Source: Desulfobulbus oralis (GTDB lineage: Bacteria > Desulfobacterota > Desulfobulbia > Desulfobulbales > Desulfobulbaceae). From it: a stretch of DNA of 64,000 nt. The notes below the pieces were generated by a model. It was not told the origin of the DNA and searched no databases. It was given only the letters and a program-made list of their open reading frames with translations. The position numbers were made by a program, and so were the translations under genes. Positions within the stretch are counted from its first letter, which is position 1; each line of letters begins with the position of its first letter. Shown in pieces: positions 37,073 to 45,495 of the stretch. The DNA lies in the NCBI RefSeq assembly GCF_002952055.1, contig NZ_CP021255.1, positions 2,240,001-2,304,000 of the forward strand. Direction: 5' to 3'.

Positions 37073-39379
37073 TCATAGCTTGTTTAATTTTTTCCTTTCT
37101 TGTGCATCGCACGTTTGATTATATAATTCTCGTAAATAAAAACATGGGTCTACAGGTCTAGTCATTTGAACTTTTCTTACATATTCATTGTCAATATTTT
37201 GTTTGCCACCTTTGGCCATTTCCATTGGATCTGATAATAAATCACTTATCTTATCTCCCACCCATGCTCCTGCTATTGCCCCTCCAGTAGCGCCAATAGA
37301 TCCACCTACTTGCGCCCCAGTAATACCGCCTGCAATCGTTCCCCCACCAGGCAAAGCAAAGGTGCCGCCAGCCCCTCCAGCGATCCCACCGAGAACAGAA
37401 CCGCCCCATCCTCCAAGAGCACCGCCAACAGCTCCTCCAATAAGGGTACCCGCTGGAGTCAACCCCCAAGGATCCACCCAGTTCACCGGATCATTATCGA
37501 CATAGGCATAGAGGTTGAGTCCGCCTTCCAGACCGATGGGGTCTGGGGAGAGATATCTTCCGGTCTCCGGGTCGTAGTAGCGGTTCCAGTTGTAGTGCAG
37601 CCCGGTCTCGGCGTCAAAGTACTGGCCCGGGAAGCGCAGATTGTTCTGCACCGTGCCGAGTTGAACCTGGGTCCTGCCAAAGGGCAGGGCGGCCGCCTGC
37701 CAGACCACTGTGCCCTCTCCTGTAATCAGCCGCTGCGGTGTGCCCAGATGATCGTTGATGTAAAAGTACAGGCCAGACCGGACTTCGTATTCCCGAAGCG
37801 CCAAGGGCTCCTGCCCCAGCCAGACGTATTCCCTCAGTACCCTGCCGCTCCCGGCAATCTCCGCCAGCAGCCGGCTCTCCAGATCATACAGATAGTACGT
37901 GGTCTTCGCACCCACGGTCTTCCGAACACGACGGTTCTGGCTGTCATAGCCGTAGCCGGCTAGCTCCTGACCGTTCCGCCGGACTGTTTTCAGACGACCC
38001 AGCGCATCCCAGCCGAAGCTCCGGATGCCGTCCGACAGCAGACGGCCCGCCGCATCGTAGCTGTAGTTCTTTCCGGCACGCACGGTCAGCTGATTGCTGG
38101 CCGCATCGATGCTGTAGCTCTCGCTGCCCGATTCCACAGCAGGCACGGCCAGTCCTTTGCTCTCTGTCACCTGGCCGGCCGCGTTCCGCGTATAGACATA
38201 GTCCAGATCCCCTGCCTGGATGCGGCTTGCCTGATAGCGCTGGTCATAGCTGCGGCTCAGATTCACCCCGCCCAGCCGCATGCCCGTGACCGGACCAAAG
38301 GGCAGATACCGGATATCACGGGCCAGATCGTGCTCTCCAAAACGAAGCCCGCTGATCCGCCCCGCCGCATCATAGCTGTACTGTAACACCGTGCCCGATG
38401 GATAGGTGATGCTGCTCAGCTCGCCGGTGGCCTCGTCATAGCCATAGCCCACACTCAGGCTCATACCCGCCCTGCTCACCCGCTCCTGCGTCACCCGGCC
38501 CAGACCGTCGTAGCCGAAGCGCCGCTCAAACTCCTCCTCCTGTATCCCCGTCAGACGCCCAGCCGTATCCTAATCCCAGCTGAACGCCACGGCCCGCGCA
38601 GCCCCCGGCCACTGCAGACGCACAGGACGGTTCAGCGCGTCCCAGAAGAACTCCGCCCGCTCGCCCAGGGCATTGCTCCGGCTCAGAAGATTCCCGGCTT
38701 CGTCATAGACCGATGCATTCGTCCCCGCATCCGGTGAGGCCACCTGCCGCTCACGGCCAAAGTCGTCGTATACGCTCGTGGTCACATGGCTGCGCGCATC
38801 CGTCACACCAATGATGTTGTCCTGACTGTCATAGCCATAGCCCGCGATCTGTTCGCCCGCCCGCTTCTCCGTCAGCCGCCGCCGCAGCCCATCATAACCG
38901 TATTCGCTGACCACTCCCAGAGGATCCACCGCGCGAACCAGATTGGCCACAGGATCATAGGCAAACTGTTCCTCGCTGTTGTCCCCATACATCCTTTTCG
39001 CCAGGTTCCCCGCCTGATCATAGGCAAAACGCAGACTGTAGCGCAGGCGGTTCTCCGGATCGCGCAGCTCCCGGGCGCTCTGCCGACCCAGACCATCGTA
39101 GCTGTAAGTGATGGCATTGCCCAGGGCATCGGTGATCGAGGCCAGCCGCCCCCCGCTGTAGCTGTAGCTCAGCCTGCGGCCGCCCGGCAGGCTCAGTCCC
39201 TGAAGACGTCCGGCCCCATCGTAGCTGTACGTGGTCACCAGATTGCCGACGCTGCGGCTGAGCACATCGCCCCGGAAGTTGTAGCTCAGGCTCGTCTCGA
39301 GCCCGCTGGCATCAATAATCTTCCCGGGTTTGCCCGAAGGCCCGTAGTCGCTGAACACAGTCCTCTGCCCCAGGGTATT
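37073..39379 (-). pseudogene. Rhs core cassette interrupted by an amber codon, with Gly-rich C-terminal tail
   Basis: One Rhs/YD-repeat frame runs from the stop of the duplicated immunity gene (39380) to 37073, about 768 codons, interrupted only by a TAG at 38570-38572. The sister copies have CAG at this point, so a single C-to-T change made it. The core shows many YD repeats (SYSYSGGRLASITDALGNA) and the conserved end [20 protein letters not shown]. The unique tail has a Gly/Ala-rich region of about 70 residues (GGAVGGALGGWGGSVLGG), then VGDKISDLLSDPMEMAKGG and CFYLRELYNQTCDAQERKK. A Gly-rich hydrophobic region can carry a toxin through a membrane or form a pore; this is only inferred. Confidence 0.8.
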
Positions 39380-39648
39380 TCACATTAAAAAAGCAATCGA
39401 TAAAAAAATAATAACACAAAAACAAAAGACTATATTTATAGAAAGAAGTAAAAATTTAAGATTATTGTCATTGATCTCTTTTTGTATTTTAGAGCATGAA
39501 TCTAAAAACTTAAAAACTTCAGGAAAAGGGTGTATTATTTTATATCCCTGACTGTTCGTATATTTAAAAGTTTTGTAAATAAGAAAATAAAAAATAATCG
39601 CGGTAATAAAAAACAGTGAGAAAGCAATTTTTTTTAGAATCATAAAGT
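37475..39648 (-). repeat. Segmental duplication, copy 1 (immunity gene plus Rhs core)
   Basis: About 2.17 kb nearly identical to 43295-45484. It comprises the 87-residue membrane immunity gene followed directly by the Rhs core down to the DPxGL boundary. Homology stops sharply at about 39648, right at the immunity start, next to the IS200-type end, and at about 37475, where the tails differ. Confidence 0.8.
39380..39643 (-). CDS. Two-helix membrane protein, candidate immunity (duplicate copy without its toxin)
   Basis: Product of 87 residues with two strong hydrophobic helices (FSLFFITAIIFYFLIY and LLLSINIVFCFCVIIFLSIAF), almost identical to the gene at 45216-45479. There the gene follows an Rhs tail; here the preceding sequence is an IS200-type element, so this copy is an immunity gene without its toxin. 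It would protect against the toxin of the 45496 cassette if expressed (inference). Confidence 0.6.
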   Translation of the reverse strand: MILKKIAFSLFFITAIIFYFLIYKTFKYTNSQGYKIIHPFPEVFKFLDSCSKIQKEINDNNLKFLLLSINIVFCFCVIIFLSIAFLM

Positions 39649-39649
39649 G

Positions 39650-40195
39650 AATTCTCTACCGCCTAAAGGCGGTAGCTTCGAACCATTGCCGCCTGCAAGG
39701 CGGCTTATGGCGCCAGGGTAAAATCGTCATCGTGGACTCGCTCCTCCAGGTCCTGCTCTGCAATATATTGCATGATGACATCGTCTGTGACATTGCCTGA
39801 ACTGGCGGCAAAATATCCGCGACCCCACAGATGACGGCCCCAAAATTGCCCGGACAAACGTCGGTTTTCTGCAAGCAGCTTGCGTGAGGTTTTCCCTTTT
39901 ATGCGGCCAACCAATTTACTCACAGAAATCTGTGGAGAAAGCGAAACAAACAGATGCACATGATCTTTGGAGACGTGCCCTTTCAAAATATCTATATCCA
40001 TGGATCGGCATATTTCTCGTATCAGATCCCGTAAACGCACGGCCACGTCTCCAAAGAGAACCGGTTTGCGATACTTGGTAATCCATACAATATGGACCTT
40101 GAGGGAATAAATTGAATGCGAGCCTTTGCGATACGCATACTTATCCATAGTATCGCAAACCTACTGAAGTCTTCGCCTCAAGGCGAGGGATTTTC
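39650..40195 (-). mobile_element. IS200-type element (tnpA only) with palindromic ends
   Basis: A tnpA gene is flanked by hairpins. On the 3' side are TACCGCC-TAAA-GGCGGTA (39657-39674) and GCCGCC-TGCAA-GGCGGC (39688-39704). On the 5' side is TCGCC-TCAA-GGCGA (40173-40186). Such subterminal palindromes are recognised by Y1 transposases that move single-stranded DNA. There is no tnpB. Exact ends are uncertain. Confidence 0.75.
39705..40148 (-). CDS. tnpA: IS200/IS605-family transposase TnpA (Y1 HUH)
   Basis: Product of 147 residues, the standard length. The HUH metal site is H63-V64-H65 in HVSKDHVHLFVS, and the nucleophile is Tyr128 in DDVIMQYIAEQ. The N-terminus SIYSLKVHIVWITKYRKPVL is typical. 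The start ATG at 40148 is followed upstream by the 5' hairpin. All catalytic residues are present, so it may be active. Confidence 0.92.
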   Translation of the reverse strand: MDKYAYRKGSHSIYSLKVHIVWITKYRKPVLFGDVAVRLRDLIREICRSMDIDILKGHVSKDHVHLFVSLSPQISVSKLVGRIKGKTSRKLLAENRRLSGQFWGRHLWGRGYFAASSGNVTDDVIMQYIAEQDLEERVHDDDFTLAP

Positions 40196-40254
40196 TCCCA
40201 TTCCCAGAAAGAGACATTAAATGGGTACAGTGCAATATCCTGCAATTCATAGTG

Positions 40255-40440
40255 CTATATTTTGGTGTTTTTATCCAGACATTTTAGGTTTTTATCCAGA
40301 CATTTTAGTCGGCTGAGAGTCTTCTCATGGACGACTCTTATCTTATCTCCAAGCCATACTCCTGCTATCGCTGATACAGCAGCACCAGCAATACCGCCTG
40401 CAATTGTTATCCTACCTGGCAAGGAAATGGTCTTGAGAAA
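40255..40440 (-). pseudogene. Rhs C-terminal tail relic, divergent from the tail at 37073
   Basis: The minus strand encodes ISLPGRITIAGGIAGAAVSA followed by IAGVWLGDKI, clearly related to LPGGGTIAGGITGAQVGG and GAWVGDKI of the tail at 37073-37470. It then runs into a different end KCLDKNLKCLDKNTKI and a TAG at 40255. It has no core or start. It records a second lineage of the same tail, trimmed by the neighbouring IS elements. Confidence 0.6.
40267..40308 (-). repeat. 21-bp perfect tandem duplication
   Basis: The unit GTTTTTATCCAGACATTTTAG occurs twice head to tail (40267-40287, 40288-40308). Read on the minus strand it adds a second CLDKN(L/T)K block to the end of the tail relic, so it keeps the frame. 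Confidence 0.85.
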
Positions 40441-40539
40441 ATAGCAGGTATCTTCTGTTTTCGTTATCTTGTCTAGGCTCAGGCCTTATTAATTGCCAAA
40501 AAGCAGAAAATCTGGTTAGTTGTGCTCAAGGAGGATGCC

Positions 40540-40908
40540 ATGAGCCAACTTTTCTACCTTTCTGCCGAACAACTCGAACGTATCAAGCCCTTCTTTCCAC
40601 GGTCACACGGTATTGCGCGGGTCGATGACCGGAAAGTCATCAGCGGCATCATCTATGTCATCAAACATGGCCTGCAGTGGAAAGATGCGCCGCGCGAGTA
40701 TGGCCCTTATAAAACGCTCTACAATCGTTTTTTGCGTTGGAGCCAGATGGGCATCTTCAACAACATTTTTACCGAATTGGCAAAAACAGCGGGACAGGAT
40801 GGCCAGGTGATGATCGATGCCACCCACCTCAAGGCGCATCGTACCGCCGCCAGTTTGCTCAAAAAAGGGCTCTTTCCCGCTGCATCGGACGCACAAAGGG
40901 CGGGCTGA
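40540..40908 (+). CDS. IS5/IS427-type transposase, first frame (copy B)
   Basis: Product of 122 residues, nearly identical to the copy A first frame: same ribosome-binding site, same MIDATHLKAHRTA catalytic Asp, and ending after the A-run in LLKKG where a frameshift into the second frame is expected. Confidence 0.85.
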   Translation: MSQLFYLSAEQLERIKPFFPRSHGIARVDDRKVISGIIYVIKHGLQWKDAPREYGPYKTLYNRFLRWSQMGIFNNIFTELAKTAGQDGQVMIDATHLKAHRTAASLLKKGLFPAASDAQRAG

Positions 40909-41306
40909 ACTCCAAACTCCATGCCCTTTGCGACGGCCACGGCAGGCCCCTGGCCATGAAGCTCACGGCAGGCCAGGTAAGCGACTACAAGGGAGCCGCC
41001 CTGCTTATGGATGCCATAGATGCTTTGCCTGAGACCAGGGAGCTGCTGGCGGACCGTGGTTATGACGCCGACTGGTTCCGTGATGCCCTGCGTACCAGAG
41101 GCATTACGCCCTGCATCCCGCCCAGAAGGAGCCGGAAGCGACCCTGCTCGTACGATCAAAATCTGTATAAACAGCGGCACAAGATCGAGATCATGTTTGG
41201 CAGGATCAAGGACTGGCGGAGAATAGCCATGCGTTATGACCGCTGCGCACATACCTTCTTTTCAGCTCTATGCCTCGCGGCTTCCGTCATATTCTATCTC
41301 GATTAA
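40737..41306 (+). CDS. IS5/IS427-type transposase, second frame (copy B)
   Basis: Remainder of the DDE transposase with GRTKGGLNSKLHALCD, LLADRGYDADWFRD and RHKIEIMFGRIKDWRRI, matching copy A. The functional part starts near 40880 after the frameshift site. Confidence 0.8.
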   Translation: MEPDGHLQQHFYRIGKNSGTGWPGDDRCHPPQGASYRRQFAQKRALSRCIGRTKGGLNSKLHALCDGHGRPLAMKLTAGQVSDYKGAALLMDAIDALPETRELLADRGYDADWFRDALRTRGITPCIPPRRSRKRPCSYDQNLYKQRHKIEIMFGRIKDWRRIAMRYDRCAHTFFSALCLAASVIFYLD

Positions 41307-41335
41307 TGAGGCCCGAGCCTAGAGAACGAATTTAC

Positions 41336-41596
41336 TCACCACCACTTAGATTTGTCCTCTAGCACCACGTCTGCAGGTCCTTTTGTTTTCCATATCCAAG
41401 CCTCTTCGAGAGATAATTTTCTTACGCCCCCAAGAGCAATGTCGTCACTTCTGGGGTAAGAGCCATCTACCAAAGAAATCCCCCAAACTTCGTAGCCATT
41501 TACTTCTAAGCATAAACAAGGATGATAGGCTGAATCTTCATATATATCTCCTGGACTAATTTCTGTATTGTTTGTTATTTCCTTTGGCATCGGCAA
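41336..41596 (-). CDS. Candidate immunity protein
   Basis: Product of 86 residues: acidic start, then ISPGDIYEDSAYHPCLCLEV, WGISLVDGSYPRSDDI and GGVRKLSLEEAWIWKTKGP. This resembles a small conserved hypothetical family I have seen beside toxins, but I cannot name it. It starts 3 bp after the Rhs tail at 41600, so the two genes are almost certainly co-translated, the classic toxin-immunity arrangement. The IS copy B lies just behind it. Confidence 0.6.
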   Translation of the reverse strand: MPMPKEITNNTEISPGDIYEDSAYHPCLCLEVNGYEVWGISLVDGSYPRSDDIALGGVRKLSLEEAWIWKTKGPADVVLEDKSKWW

Positions 41597-41599
41597 CTC

Positions 41600-42225
41600 C
41601 TATCTCTTAGGTGGTAATGGCCATCCATTCTTTTTAATTGTATTAACAATGTCGCATCTTCCTCTTAGATCACTCATATAGTCAGCAACAAATCCATGAT
41701 AATACTTGATACAGTTCTGTTCATCTGTACGAGTTTCATGGAGTATTACAATTTCACCATGTCCAATGTCATATGCCACTCTTCGCCTTGAACCAGTAGG
41801 CGCTGAAATTGATAAAGCATAAGCACCATTAGAAGGTCTTCTCGCTATAACACGTCCACCTCCTGTTACTCTTCTGGCAGGTCCATGCTTATCGTTTTCT
41901 TCATAAATTCTCTTATAATCAGGGCATTGATTGCATTCTTGATCATTATTTCTAGATAAATCAATACTCTTTTTTCCAGTATCATTTGCTGCATTTGCTG
42001 CCAATATTGCAGCTAATGTTCGAAATCCCCATTGAATTGGCAACGCATACGATAGCCCCTCCGGATCCACCCAATTCACCGGATCATTTTCGACATAGGC
42101 ATAGAGGTTGAGTCCACCCTCAAGGCCGATCGGGTCGGGGCTGAGATAGCGGCCAGTCTCAGGATCATAAAATCTGTTCCAGTTGTAGTGCAGCCCGGTC
42201 TCGGCGTCAAAGTACTGGCCAGGGA
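41600..42225 (-). pseudogene. Orphan Rhs C-terminal cassette
   Basis: A short core piece ([20 protein letters not shown] to [15 protein letters not shown], about 42055-42225) leads in frame into a unique tail of about 150 residues. The tail has a hydrophobic entry ([17 protein letters not shown]), a Cys pair ([12 protein letters not shown]), a basic centre ([20 protein letters not shown]) and [20 protein letters not shown]. No toxin family is recognised. The open frame has no proper start: upstream it runs into the end of the previous immunity gene, whose last codons were replaced by this core sequence. Confidence 0.7.
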
Positions 42226-42839
42226 ATAGATAAATCTGATATACTATATTTATGGTTATTTAAGTTTTTCTGCAATAGTGCAAGAGCCATGGCAAAAGTA
42301 TGTAACTGTTCTAGTAAATCAAATGCTTCTTGATGGTTATTTTTTATTTTGTCGCAGAGGTCACATATAAAAAATACAATCCTACCTAGATGAAAAATAA
42401 TCGCCTTTTTCCTCTCGGTGGAAATATTTATATTCCATTTATATACAATGTTGTTAATATCAACAGTTTTTAAATAATTAGCAAATTCATCTTGACTGAT
42501 ATATGAATCTCCCTTGCTCCCCCTGGCAAACATTCTAAAAGCAGAGATATAGTATATATTAAATATTGAAATATGATAAATAATATCATCTATAATTGCT
42601 AATATATCAGGAATAAATTGCTCTTTAATATCATCATAATTATCATAATCGGAGAGCATCAATTTTATTTCTTCAGCGCCTACACATAATTCATACATGT
42701 TTAATGCACCAAACTCAATCCATTGTTGTCCTTCCTGTTCAAGCACTTGAACTCCTTCGGTTTTGATTATATCAATACTGCCAAGAGAATGCTTTATATT
42801 CTCACATACGATTTTTAGTAGTATTCTGAAATGATCCAT
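42207..42839 (-). CDS. Candidate immunity protein (alpha-helical, C-terminus overwritten by Rhs core)
   Basis: Product of about 210 residues from the ATG at 42839 ([15 protein letters not shown]). It is rich in Ile, Asp and Asn, very AT-rich and predicted helical, with no family recognised. It follows the Rhs tail at 42861 by about 20 bp. The last five residues (PWPVL) and the stop derive from the adjoining Rhs core in another frame, so the natural C-terminus has been lost or replaced. Confidence 0.6.
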   Translation of the reverse strand: MDHFRILLKIVCENIKHSLGSIDIIKTEGVQVLEQEGQQWIEFGALNMYELCVGAEEIKLMLSDYDNYDDIKEQFIPDILAIIDDIIYHISIFNIYYISAFRMFARGSKGDSYISQDEFANYLKTVDINNIVYKWNINISTERKKAIIFHLGRIVFFICDLCDKIKNNHQEAFDLLEQLHTFAMALALLQKNLNNHKYSISDLSIPWPVL

Positions 42840-42860
42840 GTCGTTCAACAATAATCCAAA

Positions 42861-45215
42861 TTAGTTATATGGAGGAAATTTTGGTGTATTATTAGGATAT
42901 TGACCAGACCAATCACGCGAACAAACAGCATTGAAAACACCTTTTGCATAAATAACGCCAGGCTTATTGCCACATCCTGCTGCATTTGCTTTGTTTATTT
43001 TATCTGCCAAATTACTACATACGCCAGGGTGCATATGATGACCTTTTGAGGATGTTCCATAGTTGTGTGCTTCAACGGTTTTAGCTGTTCCCACACAGAT
43101 TTTTTCATGTTGACTGCATGGATCATCACCACATTCTCGCTTGGTGCGATCTAATGCTGCCTTAGCTGCAACTATCGAAGATGCTGATAATCCCATGATT
43201 TCTGCAAATTCGAGAGCCTCCTTATACTTGCCGGCAGCCATCAATGCTTCGAATTTTTTCAAGGGGCTAGGAGCATATGGATTAAGCATAGCAGCCAACC
43301 CCTCCGGATCGACCAGATTCACCGGATCATTTTCCACATAGGCATAGAGGTTGAGTCCGCCATCGAGGCCGATGGGATCTGGCGAGAGATACCTTCCCGT
43401 ATCCGGGTCGTAGTACCTGTTCCAGTTGTAGTGCAGTCCGGTTTCGGCGTCATAGTACTGGCCCGGGAAGCGCAGGTTGTTCTGCACCGTGCCGAGTTGA
43501 ACCTGGGTCCTGCCAAAGGGTAGGGCGGCCGCCTGCCAGACCACTGTGCCCTCTCCTGTAATCAGTCGCTGCGGCGTGCCCAGGTGATCGTTGATGTAGT
43601 AGTACAGCCCAGGCCGGAGTTCGTATTCCCGAAGCGCCACAGGCTCCTGTCCCAGCCAGACGTATTCCCTCAGCACCCTGCCGTTCCCGGCAATCTCCGC
43701 CAGCAGCCGGCTCTCCAGGTCATACAGATAGTACGTGGTGCTTGCGCCCACGGTCTTGCGAACCCGCCGGTTCTGGCTGTCATAGCCGTAGCCGGCTAGC
43801 TCCTGACCGTTCCGCCGGACTGTTTTCAGACGACCCAGCGCATCCCAGCCGAAGCTTTGCAGCCCGTCAGAGAGCAGACGGCCGGCTGCATCGTAGCTGT
43901 AGTTCTTTCCGGCACGCACGGTCAGCTGGTTGCTGGCCGCATCGATGCTGTAGCTCTCGCTGCCCGATTCCACAGCAGGCACGGCCAGTCCTTTGCTCTC
44001 TGTCACCTGACCGGCCGCGTTCCGCGTATAGACATAGTCCAGACTCCCAGCCTGGATGCGGCTTGCCTGATAGCGCTGGTCATAGCTCCGGCTCAGATTC
44101 ACCCCGCCCAGCTGCATGCCCTGCACCGGACCAAAGGGCAGATACCGGATATCACGGGCCAGATCGTGCTCTCCAAAACGAAGCCCGCTGATCCGCCCCG
44201 CCGCATCATAGCTGTACTGTAACACCGTGCCCGATGGATAGGTGATGCTGCTCAATTCGCCGGTGGCCTCGTCATAGCCATAGCCCACACTCAGGCTCAC
44301 ACCCTCCCTGCTCACCCGCTCCTGCGTCACCCGGCCCAGACCGTCGTAGCCGAAGCGCCGCTCAAACTCCTCCTCCTGTATCCCCGTCAGACGCCCAGCC
44401 GTATCCTGATCCCAGATCAGCTCCACCGGCCGCACAGACCCCGGCCACTGGATACGCACAGGACGGTTCAGCGCGTCCCAGAAGAACTCCGCCCGCTCGC
44501 CCAGGGCATTGCTCCGGCTCAGAAGGTTTCCCGCTTCGTCATAGACCGATGCATGCGTCCCCGCATCCGGTGAGGCCACCTGCCGCTCACGGCCAAAGTC
44601 GTCATACACGCTCGTGGTCACATGGCTGCGCGCATCCGTCACACCAATGATGTTGTCCCGGCCGTCATAAGCCATGGTGGCAATGCTTTCTCCAGCCCGC
44701 TTCTCCGTCAGCCGCCGCCGCAGCCCATCATAACCGTATTCGCTGACCACTCCCAGAGGATCCACCGCGCGAACCAGATTGGCCACAGGATCATAGGCAA
44801 ACTGCTCCTCGCTGTTGTCCCCATACATCCTTTTCGCCAGGTTCCCCGCCTGATCATAGGCAAAACGCAGACTGTAGCGCAGGCGGTTCTCCGGATCGCG
44901 CAGCTCCTGGGCGCTCTGCCGACCCAGACCATCGTAGCTGTAGCTGATGGCATTGCCCAGAGCATCGGTGATCGAGGCCAGCCGCCCCCCGCTGTAGCTG
45001 TAGCTCAGCCTGCGGCCGCCCGGCAGGCTCAGACTCTGAAGACGTCCGGCCCCATCGTAGCTGTACGTGGTCACCAGATTGCCGACGCTGCGGGTGAGCA
45101 CATCGCCCCGGAAGTTGTAGCTCAGGCTCGTCTCGAGCCCGCCGGCATCAATAATCTTCCCGGGTTTGCCCGAAGGTCCGTAGTCGCTGAACACGGTCCT
45201 CTGCCCCAGCGCATT
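42861..45215 (-). CDS. Rhs-family protein fragment with intact core and unique C-terminal tail
   Basis: The longest uninterrupted cassette, about 784 codons. It begins directly at the stop of the membrane immunity gene (45216) and has a possible internal start at 45194 (GTG, MFSDYGPSGKPGKI). It encodes some 20 YD repeats (e.g. RFGYDGLGRVTQERVS, GYGYDSQNRRVRKTVG), then the autoproteolysis-side motif [20 protein letters not shown]. The tail after PEGL is about 130 residues, with SPLKKFEALMAAGKYKEALE and the histidine-containing AHNYGTSSKGHHMHPGVCSN plus several Cys, which could be a metal or nuclease site. No family was assigned. It lacks the Rhs N-terminus, so it is probably a reserve cassette. 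Confidence 0.75.
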   Translation of the reverse strand, partial: NALGQRTVFSDYGPSGKPGKIIDAGGLETSLSYNFRGDVLTRSVGNLVTTYSYDGAGRLQSLSLPGGRRLSYSYSGGRLASITDALGNAISYSYDGLGRQSAQELRDPENRLRYSLRFAYDQAGNLAKRMYGDNSEEQFAYDPVANLVRAVDPLGVVSEYGYDGLRRRLTEKRAGESIATMAYDGRDNIIGVTDARSHVTTSVYDDFGRERQVASPDAGTHASVYDEAGNLLSRSNALGERAEFFWDALNRPVRIQWPGSVRPVELIWDQDTAGRLTGIQEEEFERRFGYDGLGRVTQERVSREGVSLSVGYGYDEATGELSSITYPSGTVLQYSYDAAGRISGLRFGEHDLARDIRYLPFGPVQGMQLGGVNLSRSYDQRYQASRIQAGSLDYVYTRNAAGQVTESKGLAVPAVESGSESYSIDAASNQLTVRAGKNYSYDAAGRLLSDGLQSFGWDALGRLKTVRRNGQELAGYGYDSQNRRVRKTVGASTTYYLYDLESRLLAEIAGNGRVLREYVWLGQEPVALREYELRPGLYYYINDHLGTPQRLITGEGTVVWQAAALPFGRTQVQLGTVQNNLRFPGQYYDAETGLHYNWNRYYDPDTGRYLSPDPIGLDGGLNLYAYVENDPVNLVDPEGLAAMLNPYAPSPLKKFEALMAAGKYKEALEFAEIMGLSASSIVAAKAALDRTKRECGDDPCSQHEKICVGTAKTVEAHNYGTSSKGHHMHPGVCSNLADKINKANAAGCGNKPGVIYAKGVFNAVCSRDWSGQYPNNTPKFPPYN

Positions 45216-45484
45216 TCACATTAAAAAAGCAATCGATAAAAAAATAATAACACAAAAACAAACGACTATATTTATAGAAAGAAGTAAAAATTTAAGATTA
45301 TTGTCATTGATCTCTTTTTGTATTTTAGAGCATGAATCTAAAAACTTAAAAACTTCAGGAAAAGGGTGTATTACTTTATATCCCTGACTGTTCGTATATT
45401 TAAAAGTTTTGTAAATAAGAAAATAAAAAATAATCGCGGCAATAAAAAACAGTGAGAAAGCAATTTTTCTTAGAATCATAAATT
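43295..45484 (-). repeat. Segmental duplication, copy 2 (immunity gene plus Rhs core)
   Basis: Partner of 37475-39648. Differences include CAG here versus TAG at 38570, and a local divergence near 44660-44700 (AGESIATMAYDGRDN here versus AGEQIAGYGYDSQDN there), which looks like a gene-conversion patch. Confidence 0.8.
45216..45479 (-). CDS. Two-helix membrane protein, candidate immunity
   Basis: Product of 87 residues with two membrane helices separated by a polar loop (KYTNSQGYKVIHPFPEVFKF). It starts 16 bp after the stop of the Gly-rich Rhs tail at 45496. Membrane immunity proteins usually protect against pore-forming or membrane-active toxins, which agrees with the Gly-rich tail; the match is inferred. 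A copy lies at 39380-39643. Confidence 0.6.
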   Translation of the reverse strand: MILRKIAFSLFFIAAIIFYFLIYKTFKYTNSQGYKVIHPFPEVFKFLDSCSKIQKEINDNNLKFLLLSINIVVCFCVIIFLSIAFLM

Positions 45485-45495
45485 AATTTATGTGC

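Larger units (their letters stand above)
40476..41319 (+). mobile_element. IS5-family (IS427-type) insertion sequence, copy B (844 bp)
   Basis: Same length, orientation and gene content as copy A, differing by a few dozen substitutions at most. Ends GGCTCAGGCCTTATTAAT and ATTAATGAGGCCCGAGCC are flanked by TA. It lies 16 bp beyond the stop of the 86-residue immunity gene at 41336 and borders the tail relic at 40255. Confidence 0.92.

Noticed and set aside
38786-39388. 200-codon plus-strand frame in the Rhs core, repeated at 44622-45224
   Set aside because: Repeated only because the Rhs core is duplicated; it is the antisense of YD repeats.
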